DNA from: Caulobacter sp.
GTDB taxonomy: Bacteria; Pseudomonadota; Alphaproteobacteria; Caulobacterales; Caulobacteraceae
Reading direction: 5' to 3'
Length of the DNA: 64,000 nucleotides
Assembly: GCA_030683005.1 (NCBI GenBank)
Contig: JAUXMY010000037.1
Coordinates: forward strand, 1-64,000
Shown in pieces: positions 34,378-43,410 of the stretch. The notes under the pieces are model-generated. The model saw nothing but the letters and a program-made list of their open reading frames with translations. It did not search any database and was not told the origin of the DNA. Numbering within the stretch: position 1 is the first letter of the stretch; the number at the start of each line of letters is the position of its first letter. The position numbers were made by a program, and so were the translations under genes.

Positions 34378-37300
34378 ATGCGCAAGCCCTCGCCCCTCGT
34401 CGCGGCCCGCGCCGCCATCGCGCCGCTGTACCGCGCGCCCGAGCCGCAGCGGCTGGCCGCCCTGATCCCGGACGCCCGGCTCGACGCCGCCACGCGCGGG
34501 CGCGTTGAGCGGCAGGCGAAGCTGCTGCTGGCCGACCTGCGCAAGGCCGGGACCGAGGGCTGGGTCGAGCAGTTCCTGCAGGAATACAGCCTGACCACCG
34601 ACGAGGGCGTGGCCCTGCTGTCGTTGGCCGAGGCCTATCTGCGCGTTCCCGACCCGCTGACCGCCGCCGACCTGGTGCGCGACAAGCTGGGCCGCGCCGA
34701 CTGGAGCGCCCACCGCGGGGCCTCGGACTCGGTGCTGGTCAATTCCGCCACCCTCGGCCTGATCCTGGCGCGCGGGCTGATGGACGACGAGGCCGGCGCC
34801 CTGAAGAAGCTGGTCGGGCGGCTGGGCGAACCGGCCATCCTCAAGGCCGTGGCCACGGCCATGCAGATGATGGGCGAGGCCTTCGTGCTGGGCCGCACCA
34901 TCGAGGAGGCGCTGAAGCGCGCCGACCGCCGCGGCTCGGCCCTCTTCCGGCACAGCTTCGACATGCTGGGCGAGGCGGCGAAGACCGCCGCCGACGCTGA
35001 CCGCTACCTGAAGGCCTATGTCGACGCCATCGAGGTGATCGGCGCCAGCGAAGGCGGGAAGGGCGACATGCACGCCCGCGACAGCATCTCGGTCAAGTTG
35101 TCGGCCATCCACCCGCGCTACGAGACGGCCAGGGACGCCCGCGCCGTGCCCGAGCTGATCGAGCGCACGCTGCGGCTGGCGCGGCTGGCGAAACTGCACG
35201 GCATCGGCCTGACCATCGACGCCGAGGAGGCAGAGCGGCTGGAGATGAGTCTGGACATCATCGCCGCCGTCGCCGCCGACCCGGACCTCACGGGCTGGGA
35301 TGGCCTCGGCATGGCGGTGCAGGCCTATCAGCGCCGGGCCCCGGCGGTGATCGCCTGGGTCAATGAACTGGGCCTGGCTACCGGCCGGCGCATCACCGTG
35401 CGGCTGGTCAAGGGCGCCTACTGGGACAGCGAGATCAAGCGCGGCCAGGAACGCGGCCTGGCCGACTATCCGGTCTTCACCCGCAAGGCGGCGACCGACG
35501 TGTCGTTCCTGGCCTGCGCCAGGGCCATGCTGGCCTCGCCCGGCATCTATCCGGCCTTCGCCACCCACAACGCCCTGACCGTGGCCACCATCCTGGACTG
35601 GGCGGGCGAGCGGCGGGACTTCGAGTTCCAGCGCCTGCACGGCATGGGCGCGGGCCTCTATGAGCGGCTGATCGCGCAGCAGGGCGTGGCGGCGCGGGTC
35701 TATGCGCCGGTCGGCGGCTATCGCGACCTGCTGGCCTATCTCGTGCGCCGCCTGCTCGAGAACGGGGCCAACACCAGCTTCGTCCACCAGATCGCCGACG
35801 AGACCGTCTCCGACGACGAGCTGCTCGCCGACCCCGTCGCCCTCGTCGAGGCCGCCGGCCTCCAGCCGCACAGCAGGATCCCGTCCCCCATGGCCCTCTA
35901 CGCCCCCGAACGCGTCAATTCCGCCGGCCTCGACCTGACCGACCGCGCCGTCATCGACGCCCTGACCGCCGGCATGGCCAGGGTCTGGAGCAAGGCGCAC
36001 AAGGCCGCCCCGCTGATCGGCGGCAAGGCCGCGACCGGGACCGGCCGGCCGGTGACCGATCCGGCCGACACGCGCCGCGTGGTCGGCCATGTGGTCGAGG
36101 CCTCCGTCGCCGACGTCGACCGCGCCATCGCCCTGGCCCATGCCGCCCAGGGCGCCTGGGCCGCCACGCCGGTGGTCCAGCGCGCCGCGGTGCTCGACCG
36201 CATGGCCGAGCTGATGGAGCGTGACCATGTGCGGCTGATGGCGCTGTGCGTGCGCGAGGCCGGCAAGTCGATCCCCGACGCCCTGGCCGAGGTGCGCGAG
36301 GCGGTCGACTTCTGCCGCTACTACGCCGCCCGGGCCCGCGAGACCTTCGTGCCCGTCGCCCTGCCCGGACCGACCGGCGAGCGCAACGAGCTGCACATGG
36401 CCGGGCGGGGCGTCATCGCCGCCATCAGCCCGTGGAACTTCCCGCTGGCCATCTTCCTGGGCCAGGTGACCGCCGCCCTGGTGGCCGGCAACGCCGTGGT
36501 CGCCAAGCCGGCCCCGCAGACGCCGCTGGTCGCCGACGCGGCCGCCCGGCTGCTGCTCGAGGCCGGCCTGCCCGCGGGCGTGCTGGCCATGGTCCCCGGC
36601 GGCCCCGAGGTCGGTCAGGCCCTGACCGCCGACGTCCGGGTGATGGGCGTGGTCTTCACCGGCTCGACCGGCACCGCGCGCCGCATCGCCCGCACCCTGC
36701 TGGAGGACGAGGCCCGCCCGCTCGTGCCGCTGATCGCCGAGACCGGCGGCCTCAACGCCATGATCGTCGACTCCACCGCCCTGCCCGAGCAGGTGGTCAA
36801 TGACGTGGTCATCTCCGCCTTCCAGAGCGCCGGCCAGCGCTGCTCGGCCCTGCGGCTGCTCTGCCTGCAGGAGGATATCGCCGACAAGGTGCTGGAGATG
36901 CTCAAGGGCGCGATGGCCGAACTGACCCTGGGCGATCCGGCCGACATCGCCACCGACATCGGCCCGGTGATCGACGCCGCCGCGCGGGACGGTCTGAACG
37001 CCCACATCGAGGCCCACCGCGCGCAGGTCCTGCACCAGATCCCGCTGCCGGCCGCCTGCGCGAACGGGACCTTCGTCGCCCCGACCATCATCCGGCTGGA
37101 CGCGCCGGAGGACCTGACCCGCGAGGTGTTCGGCCCGGTGCTGCATGTGACGACCTGGAAGGCCGGGGAGCTCGGCCAGCTGGTCGACCGGATCAACGCC
37201 TCCGGCTACGGCCTGACCATGGGCCTGCACAGCCGCATCGGCGAGGCGGCCGACATCGTTCGCGGCAAGGCGAAGGTGGGCAACCTCTACGTCAACCGCT

Positions 37301-37473
37301 CGATGATCGGCGCCGTGGTCGGGGTGCAGCCGTTCGGCGGCGAAGGCCTCAGCGGCACCGGCCCCAAGGCCGGCGGCCCCCACTACCTGGCCCGGTTCGC
37401 GGTGGAGCGGACGGTGTCGGTGGACACCACCTCGGCCGGCGGTAACGCGACCCTGCTGAGCCTGGAGGATTAG
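34378..37473 (+). CDS. putA: Bifunctional proline dehydrogenase / glutamate-semialdehyde dehydrogenase
   Basis: About 1031 aa. It oxidises proline to glutamate in two steps with internal channelling. The N-terminal helical arm is followed by a TIM-barrel PRODH domain (about 170-480: SVKLSAIHPRYE, LTIDAEEAERLEMSLDII, RLVKGAYWDSEIK, ATHNALTV) and an ALDH domain (about 550-1020: SPWNFPLAIFLGQ, FTGSTGTAR, ETGGLNAMIVD, catalytic Cys in SAGQRCSALR, PFGGEGLSGTGPKAGG). No RHH DNA-binding domain is present, matching control by the divergent Lrp regulator. The ATG at 34378 lacks a ribosome site and may be translated from a leaderless or very short-leader mRNA. Confidence 0.96.
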   Translation: MRKPSPLVAARAAIAPLYRAPEPQRLAALIPDARLDAATRGRVERQAKLLLADLRKAGTEGWVEQFLQEYSLTTDEGVALLSLAEAYLRVPDPLTAADLVRDKLGRADWSAHRGASDSVLVNSATLGLILARGLMDDEAGALKKLVGRLGEPAILKAVATAMQMMGEAFVLGRTIEEALKRADRRGSALFRHSFDMLGEAAKTAADADRYLKAYVDAIEVIGASEGGKGDMHARDSISVKLSAIHPRYETARDARAVPELIERTLRLARLAKLHGIGLTIDAEEAERLEMSLDIIAAVAADPDLTGWDGLGMAVQAYQRRAPAVIAWVNELGLATGRRITVRLVKGAYWDSEIKRGQERGLADYPVFTRKAATDVSFLACARAMLASPGIYPAFATHNALTVATILDWAGERRDFEFQRLHGMGAGLYERLIAQQGVAARVYAPVGGYRDLLAYLVRRLLENGANTSFVHQIADETVSDDELLADPVALVEAAGLQPHSRIPSPMALYAPERVNSAGLDLTDRAVIDALTAGMARVWSKAHKAAPLIGGKAATGTGRPVTDPADTRRVVGHVVEASVADVDRAIALAHAAQGAWAATPVVQRAAVLDRMAELMERDHVRLMALCVREAGKSIPDALAEVREAVDFCRYYAARARETFVPVALPGPTGERNELHMAGRGVIAAISPWNFPLAIFLGQVTAALVAGNAVVAKPAPQTPLVADAAARLLLEAGLPAGVLAMVPGGPEVGQALTADVRVMGVVFTGSTGTARRIARTLLEDEARPLVPLIAETGGLNAMIVDSTALPEQVVNDVVISAFQSAGQRCSALRLLCLQEDIADKVLEMLKGAMAELTLGDPADIATDIGPVIDAAARDGLNAHIEAHRAQVLHQIPLPAACANGTFVAPTIIRLDAPEDLTREVFGPVLHVTTWKAGELGQLVDRINASGYGLTMGLHSRIGEAADIVRGKAKVGNLYVNRSMIGAVVGVQPFGGEGLSGTGPKAGGPHYLARFAVERTVSVDTTSAGGNATLLSLED

Positions 37474-37556
37474 GTGACCTTCGGCTTGCGCAGTCTCAGT
37501 ATGGACGCGGCCTGGAAACCAAGCTAGGTGGTCAGGGGCTGGGGGAGCAACAGTGG

Positions 37557-38327
37557 ATGCGTAGAATTGGTTTGATCCTTGCGGGTCTGTTATGTTCGAT
37601 CTTCGTATCTTCGCCTGCGATCGCAGATGATAGGCTGTACGGTTTCTGCAATATTACGGACCACAGCAAGCTGAGCGTTTACTCGCTTGTCTACTATGCC
37701 GTGCCGGAGCAGGCCGGAGATTTTGAACCTGCTTATCTTGAACGCGTCGGAAGCAAGTACGTTTTCTCTGGCGATGCTCACAGCTATTGCCTGCACTACC
37801 AGACGAAGGCCGAGGCCGAGGCGGCGATGGTCAAGATGGCGGCCGGCGACTCCGGCCGACAGGTGGTGCATGATGCATCGGACCCCAGCAAGCTCCCGCC
37901 GCTGAGCGGACCCACGCTGACGAACGCGAAAGCCTTCCTTAAAGAGGTCCTGCTGAACGGCGTTTCACGCGTTCATCTTATGCGGGCGACGGACACCATG
38001 GTCAGCGACGGGTACCTGGTAAAGGATGTCGGCGGGGGCCGCTGCACCTCGCGGATCACCTATGTGGGCGACTGGTTTGGCCGGCCCAGCGACAACAGTC
38101 TCGTTGTTGATTGGACGAAGGCGGTCGATGTGTCGCCCTTCTTCTCCGACCCTTCCCGCTCACACATCAAGGTGCTCGCGGCGACCACCGAAGAAAGAAT
38201 GGGTGTCGTCACATCCATCTCCGGCGTCTCCATCAATCCGGGCTCTGAGGACCTCGAAATGCGGCTCACCAAGGCGCTGAAGGTGATCGTCGAGGCATGC
38301 CGCCCCAAGAGCAGCACCGGCTTCTGA
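37557..38327 (+). CDS. Secreted protein, unknown function
   Basis: 256 aa with a signal peptide (1-23, cleavage after AIA) and GGGGGAG before the ATG. The N-terminal half (GFCNITDHSKL ... VYYAVPEQ ... SYCLHYQTKAEAEAAM) resembles the whole of the next gene's product: a cysteine pair, an aromatic strand and an EA-rich helix followed by GRQVV. The C-terminal half (TNAKAFLKEVLLNGVSRV, TSRITYVGDWFG) is unmatched. Lower GC than putA. Family not recognised. Confidence 0.75.
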   Translation: MRRIGLILAGLLCSIFVSSPAIADDRLYGFCNITDHSKLSVYSLVYYAVPEQAGDFEPAYLERVGSKYVFSGDAHSYCLHYQTKAEAEAAMVKMAAGDSGRQVVHDASDPSKLPPLSGPTLTNAKAFLKEVLLNGVSRVHLMRATDTMVSDGYLVKDVGGGRCTSRITYVGDWFGRPSDNSLVVDWTKAVDVSPFFSDPSRSHIKVLAATTEERMGVVTSISGVSINPGSEDLEMRLTKALKVIVEACRPKSSTGF

Positions 38328-38354
38328 CCGCAATCTCCTAAGAAGGCATTTCCC

Positions 38355-38744
38355 ATGCGACAAGCCATCGTGGCGATCTGCGCCGTTGTCACGGCAATGG
38401 CTTGGGGCGCTTCAGCGGGCGCAAAGCCTTCATTGCTGGCGCGCGTGCAATACGGCCTGGCCGACTATCGCTACTGCTATGTGGGCAAGCCGCCTTACGG
38501 CGAGACCGTCTACTTCTCCGAAGCCTTCCGGGTCGATCGGGGAACCTATGCTGTAGGCATCGAGAACGCCTTCAACAGCTTCATCACGGGCCGGTACGAC
38601 TCGCAGGTGATGTCCGGCGCGGTCTGCATGGGCCCCTATGACAGCGCCGGCGAAGCTGCTTCTGCACTTAATGACCACCTGGGCGAGCGCCGCCGGGCGG
38701 GCAAGGCTGTCGTTATGACTCTGTGGCGCTACCGCGGCGACTAG
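38355..38744 (+). CDS. Small secreted protein related to the upstream gene product
   Basis: 129 aa with a signal peptide (1-23, ending AGA). The mature region has YRYCYVGKPPYGETVYFSEAF and VCMGPYDSAGEAASALNDHL then AGKAVVMTLW, the same order of cysteine, aromatic strand, second cysteine and helix as the N-terminal half of the preceding protein. It starts 27 bp after that gene, so the two form an operon. Function unknown. Confidence 0.75.
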   Translation: MRQAIVAICAVVTAMAWGASAGAKPSLLARVQYGLADYRYCYVGKPPYGETVYFSEAFRVDRGTYAVGIENAFNSFITGRYDSQVMSGAVCMGPYDSAGEAASALNDHLGERRRAGKAVVMTLWRYRGD

Positions 38745-38940
38745 GCAGGCCTTCGGAGAGAGGCCCGGTTCTGGCCAGTTGGGTTCCGCACGTCTCGCCG
38801 CATCTCTGACGCGTGTTGCGCTTTGGTCAGGCAGTCTTGCCCGCTGCTCGCGGCGGACCTCGGAATCTCGCGGTCCGCACGGCTCCTCGGAGTTTCAAGC
38901 GCTGCAGCAAACTGGTGCGGCCTGCCGCAGACACGGCAAC

Positions 38941-38967
38941 GCCCCCGGAGCGGGAGTCTCCGGGGGC
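38941..38967 (-). terminator. GC-rich stem-loop after the RcnB-like gene
   Basis: 10-bp arms GCCCCCGGAG / CTCCGGGGGC with a 7-nt loop, about 30 bp beyond the leftward RcnB-like stop codon. There is no T run, so it may work in both directions or be Rho-assisted. Confidence 0.5.
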
Positions 38968-38997
38968 GCGCCTGACGGCCTGTGTGGTTCGGGGGGG

Positions 38998-39498
38998 CTA
39001 GTTGAACAGGCCGAAAAGGACCGAGACGATGATGCCGGTGGTGATCGCGGTCAGGACCACGTCATCGCCGACGCGACGGTATTCGTAGCCGCGGGGCGGA
39101 GCCGACAGGCGATAGGCCCGGTAGTCGACGGCGTAGGCGCGGCCACGGTAGGCGGCCGGCAGACGCTCGCCCCGGCGCCAGTCACGAGCCTGGTAGCCGC
39201 GCGGATGGTAGTAGCGTCCGCCATCGTAGCGACGCTCGGCGCGACGTTCGTAGCGGTTCTCGCGGCGATCCGAGCGCGCGTCCCGGCGGTCGCCCCGACG
39301 GTCGTCGCGATAGTCCCGACGGTCGTCGCGAACGTCGCGGCGATCATCCCGGCGAACGTCGCCACGGTCATAGCGCTGCTCGGCGCGGGGCTGGCCGCGA
39401 TCGTCGCGGTCACGGGGGTAGCCGTAGGACTGGGCGCTGGCGGCGCCGGCGCCGGCCAGAACGCTGAGGGCGATGGCCGCGGTCAGAAGCTTCTTCAT
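38998..39498 (-). CDS. RcnB-like periplasmic protein
   Basis: 166 aa with a signal peptide (1-22, ASA/QSY) and GGAG before the ATG. The middle (about 28-100) is a low-complexity Arg/Asp repeat (RRDDRRD, YRDDRRGDRR). The C-terminal RcnB domain reads WRRGERLPAAYRGRAYAVDYRAYRL, APPRGYEYRRVGDDVVLTAITTGII and ends in a hydrophobic VLFGLFN. E. coli RcnB modulates nickel/cobalt export, but most alphaproteobacterial homologues are uncharacterised envelope proteins. Confidence 0.88.
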   Translation of the reverse strand: MKKLLTAAIALSVLAGAGAASAQSYGYPRDRDDRGQPRAEQRYDRGDVRRDDRRDVRDDRRDYRDDRRGDRRDARSDRRENRYERRAERRYDGGRYYHPRGYQARDWRRGERLPAAYRGRAYAVDYRAYRLSAPPRGYEYRRVGDDVVLTAITTGIIVSVLFGLFN

Positions 39499-39619
39499 GG
39501 GAGGCTCTCCTGGGCGGCGGCCCCACCGGACAATCCGGTAACGCCGTCGTTGGAGGTGTTATGAGCCTCGCTCGTTGAGCCCAACCTGAACCGGTCTGGT
39601 CACCTGCCGTTCATCGGCG

Positions 39620-40072
39620 TCAGCCGCCGATGACGCAGCCGCTCAGGACCACGACCGTCGCCGCCAGCGCCGCGATGGCCAGACCGTCCGCAGCGGCCAG
39701 CGGCGCGGACTCGCCACCCTCCTGCCAGGCCAGGTGGCGCTCGCGGGCGATCATGAACAGCGGGAAGGTGACGCTGATCGCCAGCGCGAAGCCGAGCAGG
39801 ATGTAGGCCCAGACGAAGCGGATGCCGAGCCGGCGGGCCTCCAGGACCATGAAGGTCATCGCCGCCAGCGACAGCAGCAGCAGGTCGATGGTCACGATCC
39901 GCGTCGCGGGGTTGACCTGGGTGTCGGTCAGGAACCGGATCGCCGCGGCGCCGATCTCCGCGAGACTTTCCGCCGATCGGAAATGACCTAGACTCTCGAT
40001 CGAGATCGCGATGAGCGCGATCGTCGCCACCAGGCCGTAGAACAGACACAGGTACTGGCGGGTGCGGGCCAT
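39620..40072 (-). CDS. DUF2834 membrane protein
   Basis: 150 aa from ATG 40072 (CGGAG upstream). Four hydrophobic helices: YLCLFYGLVATIALIAISI, IVTIDLLLLSLAAMTFMVLEARRL, FVWAYILLGFALAISVTFPLFMIARE and a C-terminal VVVLSGCVIG. The second and third carry the DUF2834 pattern (polar DL in the helix, E-x-R-R-L, PLF..RE). Function unknown. It is divergent from the TetR gene at 40215. Confidence 0.78.
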   Translation of the reverse strand: MARTRQYLCLFYGLVATIALIAISIESLGHFRSAESLAEIGAAAIRFLTDTQVNPATRIVTIDLLLLSLAAMTFMVLEARRLGIRFVWAYILLGFALAISVTFPLFMIARERHLAWQEGGESAPLAAADGLAIAALAATVVVLSGCVIGG

Positions 40073-40214
40073 CGGCTCCGGTCCTTGGTGCGGGCGGGGA
40101 CGGGCTCCCGGGAACGTCCGGTTCACATCCCCTTGAGGCCCGGTTGCGCTTACATAGTGTTCCTCGGTAAATAGCGGGCCTGTGTCGACGCTGTCCAGCG
40201 TCAAGGAGTTCGCC

Positions 40215-40838
40215 ATGCCGCGACGATCCGCCACGGACGCCGCCCGCACGCGCGAGGCCATCGCCGCCGCCGCCCGCGCGGCTTTCGCCGTGGACGGTTA
40301 CGCCGGCGCCTCGACCGCCCGCATCGCCCGCGACGCCGGGGTCAGCGAGGGCGCGCTGTTTCATCACTTCCGGACCAAGGCGGCGCTGTTCCGCGAGGTG
40401 TTCGTCACGCTGGAGGGCGAACTGGACGCCCATGTCCGCGCCGCGTCGCGTGATGGGGCGCCGATAGACGCCTTCCTCGCCGGTTGCCGGGCCTCGATGC
40501 AGTTCGGGACCCGGCCGGACTACCAGCGGGTGGTGCTCGTCGACGGGCCGACCGTGCTGGGCGACGCCGAATGGCGCAAGGTCGACGCCCAGCTTGGCCT
40601 CGCCACGGTCGCCCGCGGACTGCGCAACCTGGCCGGCCGCGACAACCTCTCGGCCGAGGCGGCGCGGCCGTTGTCGGTCCTGGTCATGGGGGCGCTGAAC
40701 GAGGTGATCTTCGCCCTGGCCCGCAAGGAGGAGGGCGTCGAGATAGAGGCCTGCCTCGACGCCCTGGCCCGGATGCTGTCCCCCTGGATGGACGGCCAGG
40801 GGGACAACGACGCTACAGAGGCAGGGTCCGGCGTGTGA
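40215..40838 (+). CDS. TetR/AcrR family regulator
   Basis: 207 aa. AAGGAG lies 7 nt before ATG 40215. The N-terminal TetR domain is AIAAAARAAFAVDGYAGAS followed by ARDAGVSEGALFHHFRTKAALFREVF. The C-terminal ligand domain includes MQFGTRPDYQRVVLVDGPTVLG. Its 3' end overlaps the convergent MATE exporter gene by 26 bp. It may regulate itself and the divergent DUF2834 gene, or the exporter, but no operator is clear. Confidence 0.92.
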   Translation: MPRRSATDAARTREAIAAAARAAFAVDGYAGASTARIARDAGVSEGALFHHFRTKAALFREVFVTLEGELDAHVRAASRDGAPIDAFLAGCRASMQFGTRPDYQRVVLVDGPTVLGDAEWRKVDAQLGLATVARGLRNLAGRDNLSAEAARPLSVLVMGALNEVIFALARKEEGVEIEACLDALARMLSPWMDGQGDNDATEAGSGV

Positions 40839-42243
40839 GCAGGTGGAAGCGCAGGCACATCGCCGCCGCCGCCACGGCCAGCCCGAAGGCCAGGCCGATC
40901 CAGACGCCCAGGCCCTCCATCCTGAAGTGGACGCCCAGCAGGATGCAGACCGGCGCCCCGGCCAGCCAGTAGGCGCCGCCGGCCAGCAGCATCGGCATGC
41001 GGGCGTCCTTGAGGCCCCGCAGCGCCATGGCGCCGACCACCTGCAGGGCGTCGACCAGCTGGAACGCCGCCGCCACCTTCAGGAACAGGGCCGCCAGCGC
41101 GATGACCTGCAGGCTCTGCGCGTCCCGGCCGGCGATGTAGAGGCCGGCGATCCACTCGCCGTTCAGGAACATCAGCACCCCGAACAGGCTGATCAGCCCG
41201 GCGCCGACGACCATGGCCGTGAAGCCCGCTCGCCGCGCGCCCTCGCGATCGCCCCGTCCGGCGAACCGACCGACCCGCACGGTCGCGGCCATGGCCACGC
41301 CCAGGGGGATCATGAAGGTCACCGAGGCGAAGTTCAGCGCCACGCCGTGCGCGGCGAGCGGCGCCGCGCCGAAGGTGCCGACCACAAGGGTCATGGCGTT
41401 GAACAGCATCGCCTCGAACAGGATGGTGACCCCGATCGGGATGCCCAGCATCATGATCTCGCGCAGCTTGCGCATCACCGGCCGCCGGAAGCGGCGCAGG
41501 ATGCGGAAGGCCCGCAGCGTCGGCGTCATCCGCACCACGACCAGCATGGCCAGGAAGGACCAGATCGCCGACAGCGACGTCGCCAGTCCGGCCCCGACCA
41601 GACCGAGCCTCGGCAGGCCGAGCTCGCCGAAGATCAGCGCCCAGGCCGCGACCAGGTTGAACAGGATCGCCGACAGCATCACCCACAGCGCCGCGTTGGG
41701 ACGGTTCATCGCCGTGGCAAAGTTGCGCAGCACCTGGAAGCCGAACGAGAAGGGCAGGCCGATGCAGAGCATGGCCGTGAACTGCCCGGCGCCCGTGGCC
41801 AGCACCGGATTCTGCCCCAGGCCGTCGAGAATCCAGCGGCTGGACAGCAGGATCGGCATCAGCGGGATCGACAGCAGGATGGCGCTCCACAGGCCCATTC
41901 GGACCACGTGACGCACGCCGGCCTTTTCCTTCGGCCGGGCGCCGATCATCTGGGCGACCATGGGCGAGACCGCCGAGGCCGGTCCGCTGCCGACCAGCCA
42001 GCAGAAGTAATAGACCGTGTTGCCGATCAGCGAGGCCGCCAGGGCCTCGGTCGACAGCCGGCCCAGAAGCACGGTGTCGGTGGCGAGGATCGCCATCTGG
42101 GCCAGCTGGGTGACGATCAGCGGTCCGGCCAGGACCAGCAGTTCGCGCGCCTCCACGACGAAACGGTCGCGGCGCGCGCTGCGACTGGTCTCGGGAGCGG
42201 GGGCCGCGCGGACCGCGGCGGAAGTGTTCATCTCGTCGATCAT
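40813..42243 (-). CDS. MATE family multidrug/cation exporter (NorM-like)
   Basis: 476 aa, 12 predicted helices. N-half: LLVLAGPLIVTQLAQMAILATDTVLLGRLSTEALAA with the MATE pattern, then GNTVYYFCWLVGSGPASAVSPMVAQMIGA. C-half: GIPIGVTILFEAMLFNAMTLVVG, LAAHGVALNFASVTFMIPLGVAMAATVRVG. It would expel cationic drugs using a Na+ or H+ gradient. The ATG at 42243 overlaps the stop of a 52-codon upstream frame (ATGA). A second ATG at 42231 is possible. An intrinsic terminator lies about 50 bp upstream on the same strand. Confidence 0.92.
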   Translation of the reverse strand: MIDEMNTSAAVRAAPAPETSRSARRDRFVVEARELLVLAGPLIVTQLAQMAILATDTVLLGRLSTEALAASLIGNTVYYFCWLVGSGPASAVSPMVAQMIGARPKEKAGVRHVVRMGLWSAILLSIPLMPILLSSRWILDGLGQNPVLATGAGQFTAMLCIGLPFSFGFQVLRNFATAMNRPNAALWVMLSAILFNLVAAWALIFGELGLPRLGLVGAGLATSLSAIWSFLAMLVVVRMTPTLRAFRILRRFRRPVMRKLREIMMLGIPIGVTILFEAMLFNAMTLVVGTFGAAPLAAHGVALNFASVTFMIPLGVAMAATVRVGRFAGRGDREGARRAGFTAMVVGAGLISLFGVLMFLNGEWIAGLYIAGRDAQSLQVIALAALFLKVAAAFQLVDALQVVGAMALRGLKDARMPMLLAGGAYWLAGAPVCILLGVHFRMEGLGVWIGLAFGLAVAAAAMCLRFHLLTRRTLPL

Positions 42244-42398
42244 CGATCGGACTTTCGTGTGTCCGGGCCCGATGCGGGGAGGCGGAAATGAAAAACCCTC
42301 CGGAGCAGCGGGCTCGGGAGGGTCGGAAGGCCTGGAAATCCGTGGACGGTTCTAGGCGGCTTGTTCCTCGCGAGCAGAGTCGGCGCAACGACCGCCAT
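42240..42398 (-). CDS. Possible 52-aa upstream reading frame of the MATE gene
   Basis: MAVVAPTLLARNKPPRTV ... DTRKSDR, from ATG 42398 to a TGA that overlaps the MATE start. It reads straight through the terminator hairpin at 42291-42323. No convincing ribosome site is seen, so translation is uncertain. If translated, ribosomes would cover the hairpin and couple to the exporter gene. An alternative 31-aa frame (42447 to 42352, MTVATFIDCRTLPSAVDG...) ends just before the hairpin. Confidence 0.3.
   Translation of the reverse strand: MAVVAPTLLARNKPPRTVHGFPGLPTLPSPLLRRVFHFRLPASGPDTRKSDR
42291..42323 (-). terminator. Intrinsic terminator/attenuator upstream of the MATE gene
   Basis: Read leftward: ACCCTCC-(G)-AGCCC... 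forms a near-perfect stem (outer ACCCTCC/GGAGGGT, inner GAGC/GCTC), followed by TTTTT C. It lies 240 bp after the TauE gene stop and about 50 bp before the MATE start. It is either the TauE transcript terminator or an attenuator in the exporter leader. Confidence 0.75.
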
Positions 42399-42565
42399 CA
42401 ACGGCGGACGGAAGCGTCCGGCAGTCAATGAAGGTGGCGACGGTCATGAATCGAGCTCGCGAAGACAGGTCCGATCGGACCGGTGGAGCGCCGGAGGTAC
42501 GCTCGCCGAACGCGGGTGTCAATCTCGGGGCGGCGTCGCCCGCGCCGCGCGCCCGTTCGCCGGGA

Positions 42566-43303
42566 TCAGAAGAACCCCATCAGCTTGAACCCGGCGATGA
42601 CCAGCACCAGGCCGAGCGTCTTGAGGATCAGGGTCGTGTTGAGGCGGATCCCGAGCGTTGTCCCGATCAGCGCTCCGGCCATGGCGCTGGCGGCGAACAG
42701 GGGCAGGCTGGACGGCAGCGACTGAACCACGGCGATGTTGCCCGCCAGGCCGGCGATGGAGACGCAGAGAATGAATGTCGCGGCGACGCCGGACGCGACC
42801 CTGGGGCTGGACCAGCCCAGAAACAGGATCAGCGGCGACAGGAAGATGCCCCCGCCCGTCCCGGTCAGGCCTGCCAGCAGGCCGATCCCTGCGCCCGAAA
42901 GAACACCCCAGTGCACCGGCGGGTCGTCGGGCGCCCGCAAGGCCCTGATCTCCCCGGGCCAGAGGAGTCTGGCCGCCGAGAGCCAGAGCACGGCGCCCAC
43001 CACAGGCTTGTAGAACTCGCCCGGCAACTGGATGCCGCCGCCGATGAAGGCAAAGGGCAGGGCGCCGGCCAGGAAGGGCCACAGCGTCCGCCAGCGGAAC
43101 ATGCCGGCGCGCACATAGCGAAACGAGGCGAAGCCGGCGACCAGGATGTTCAGCACCAGGGCGGTCGGACGCATGGTGGCGGCCGAAACGCCGAACAGCG
43201 CCATCAGCGCCAGATAGGCTGACGCTCCCCCGTGGCCCACCGAGGTGTAGAGCATCGCGCCCAGCATGATGCAGGCGGCGAGCAGCAGATCCGCCAGCTC
43301 CAT
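42566..43303 (-). CDS. TauE/SafE family membrane transporter
   Basis: 245 aa, about eight helices. It begins with ADLLLAACIMLGAMLYTSVGHGGASAYLALMALFG and has the second-half repeat GIGLLAGLTGTGGGIFLSPLILFLGW, the glycine-rich motifs of the TSUP family (sulfite or sulfonate export and related anions). The substrate cannot be read. It stands between a TetR gene and the MATE exporter on the same strand. Confidence 0.9.
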   Translation of the reverse strand: MELADLLLAACIMLGAMLYTSVGHGGASAYLALMALFGVSAATMRPTALVLNILVAGFASFRYVRAGMFRWRTLWPFLAGALPFAFIGGGIQLPGEFYKPVVGAVLWLSAARLLWPGEIRALRAPDDPPVHWGVLSGAGIGLLAGLTGTGGGIFLSPLILFLGWSSPRVASGVAATFILCVSIAGLAGNIAVVQSLPSSLPLFAASAMAGALIGTTLGIRLNTTLILKTLGLVLVIAGFKLMGFF

Positions 43304-43410
43304 TCCCGCGCCCCCTCAAGCCTTGACCGTTCCGCGACCGCCGCGGCGACGCCAGGCTGCGTCTGCGTGCAGCGTCTGAACGTCTTCGTCCGGCTCCGGT
43401 CAAGTCCCTC

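Noticed and set aside
34345..37383. A 1012-codon leftward open frame opposite putA
   Set aside because: Pure shadow of putA; low-complexity composition and no family signature.
38779..39564. A 261-codon rightward frame over the RcnB-like gene
   Set aside because: Ala/Val-rich translation of the Arg/Asp repeat in antisense; the leftward gene has a signal peptide and RcnB domain.
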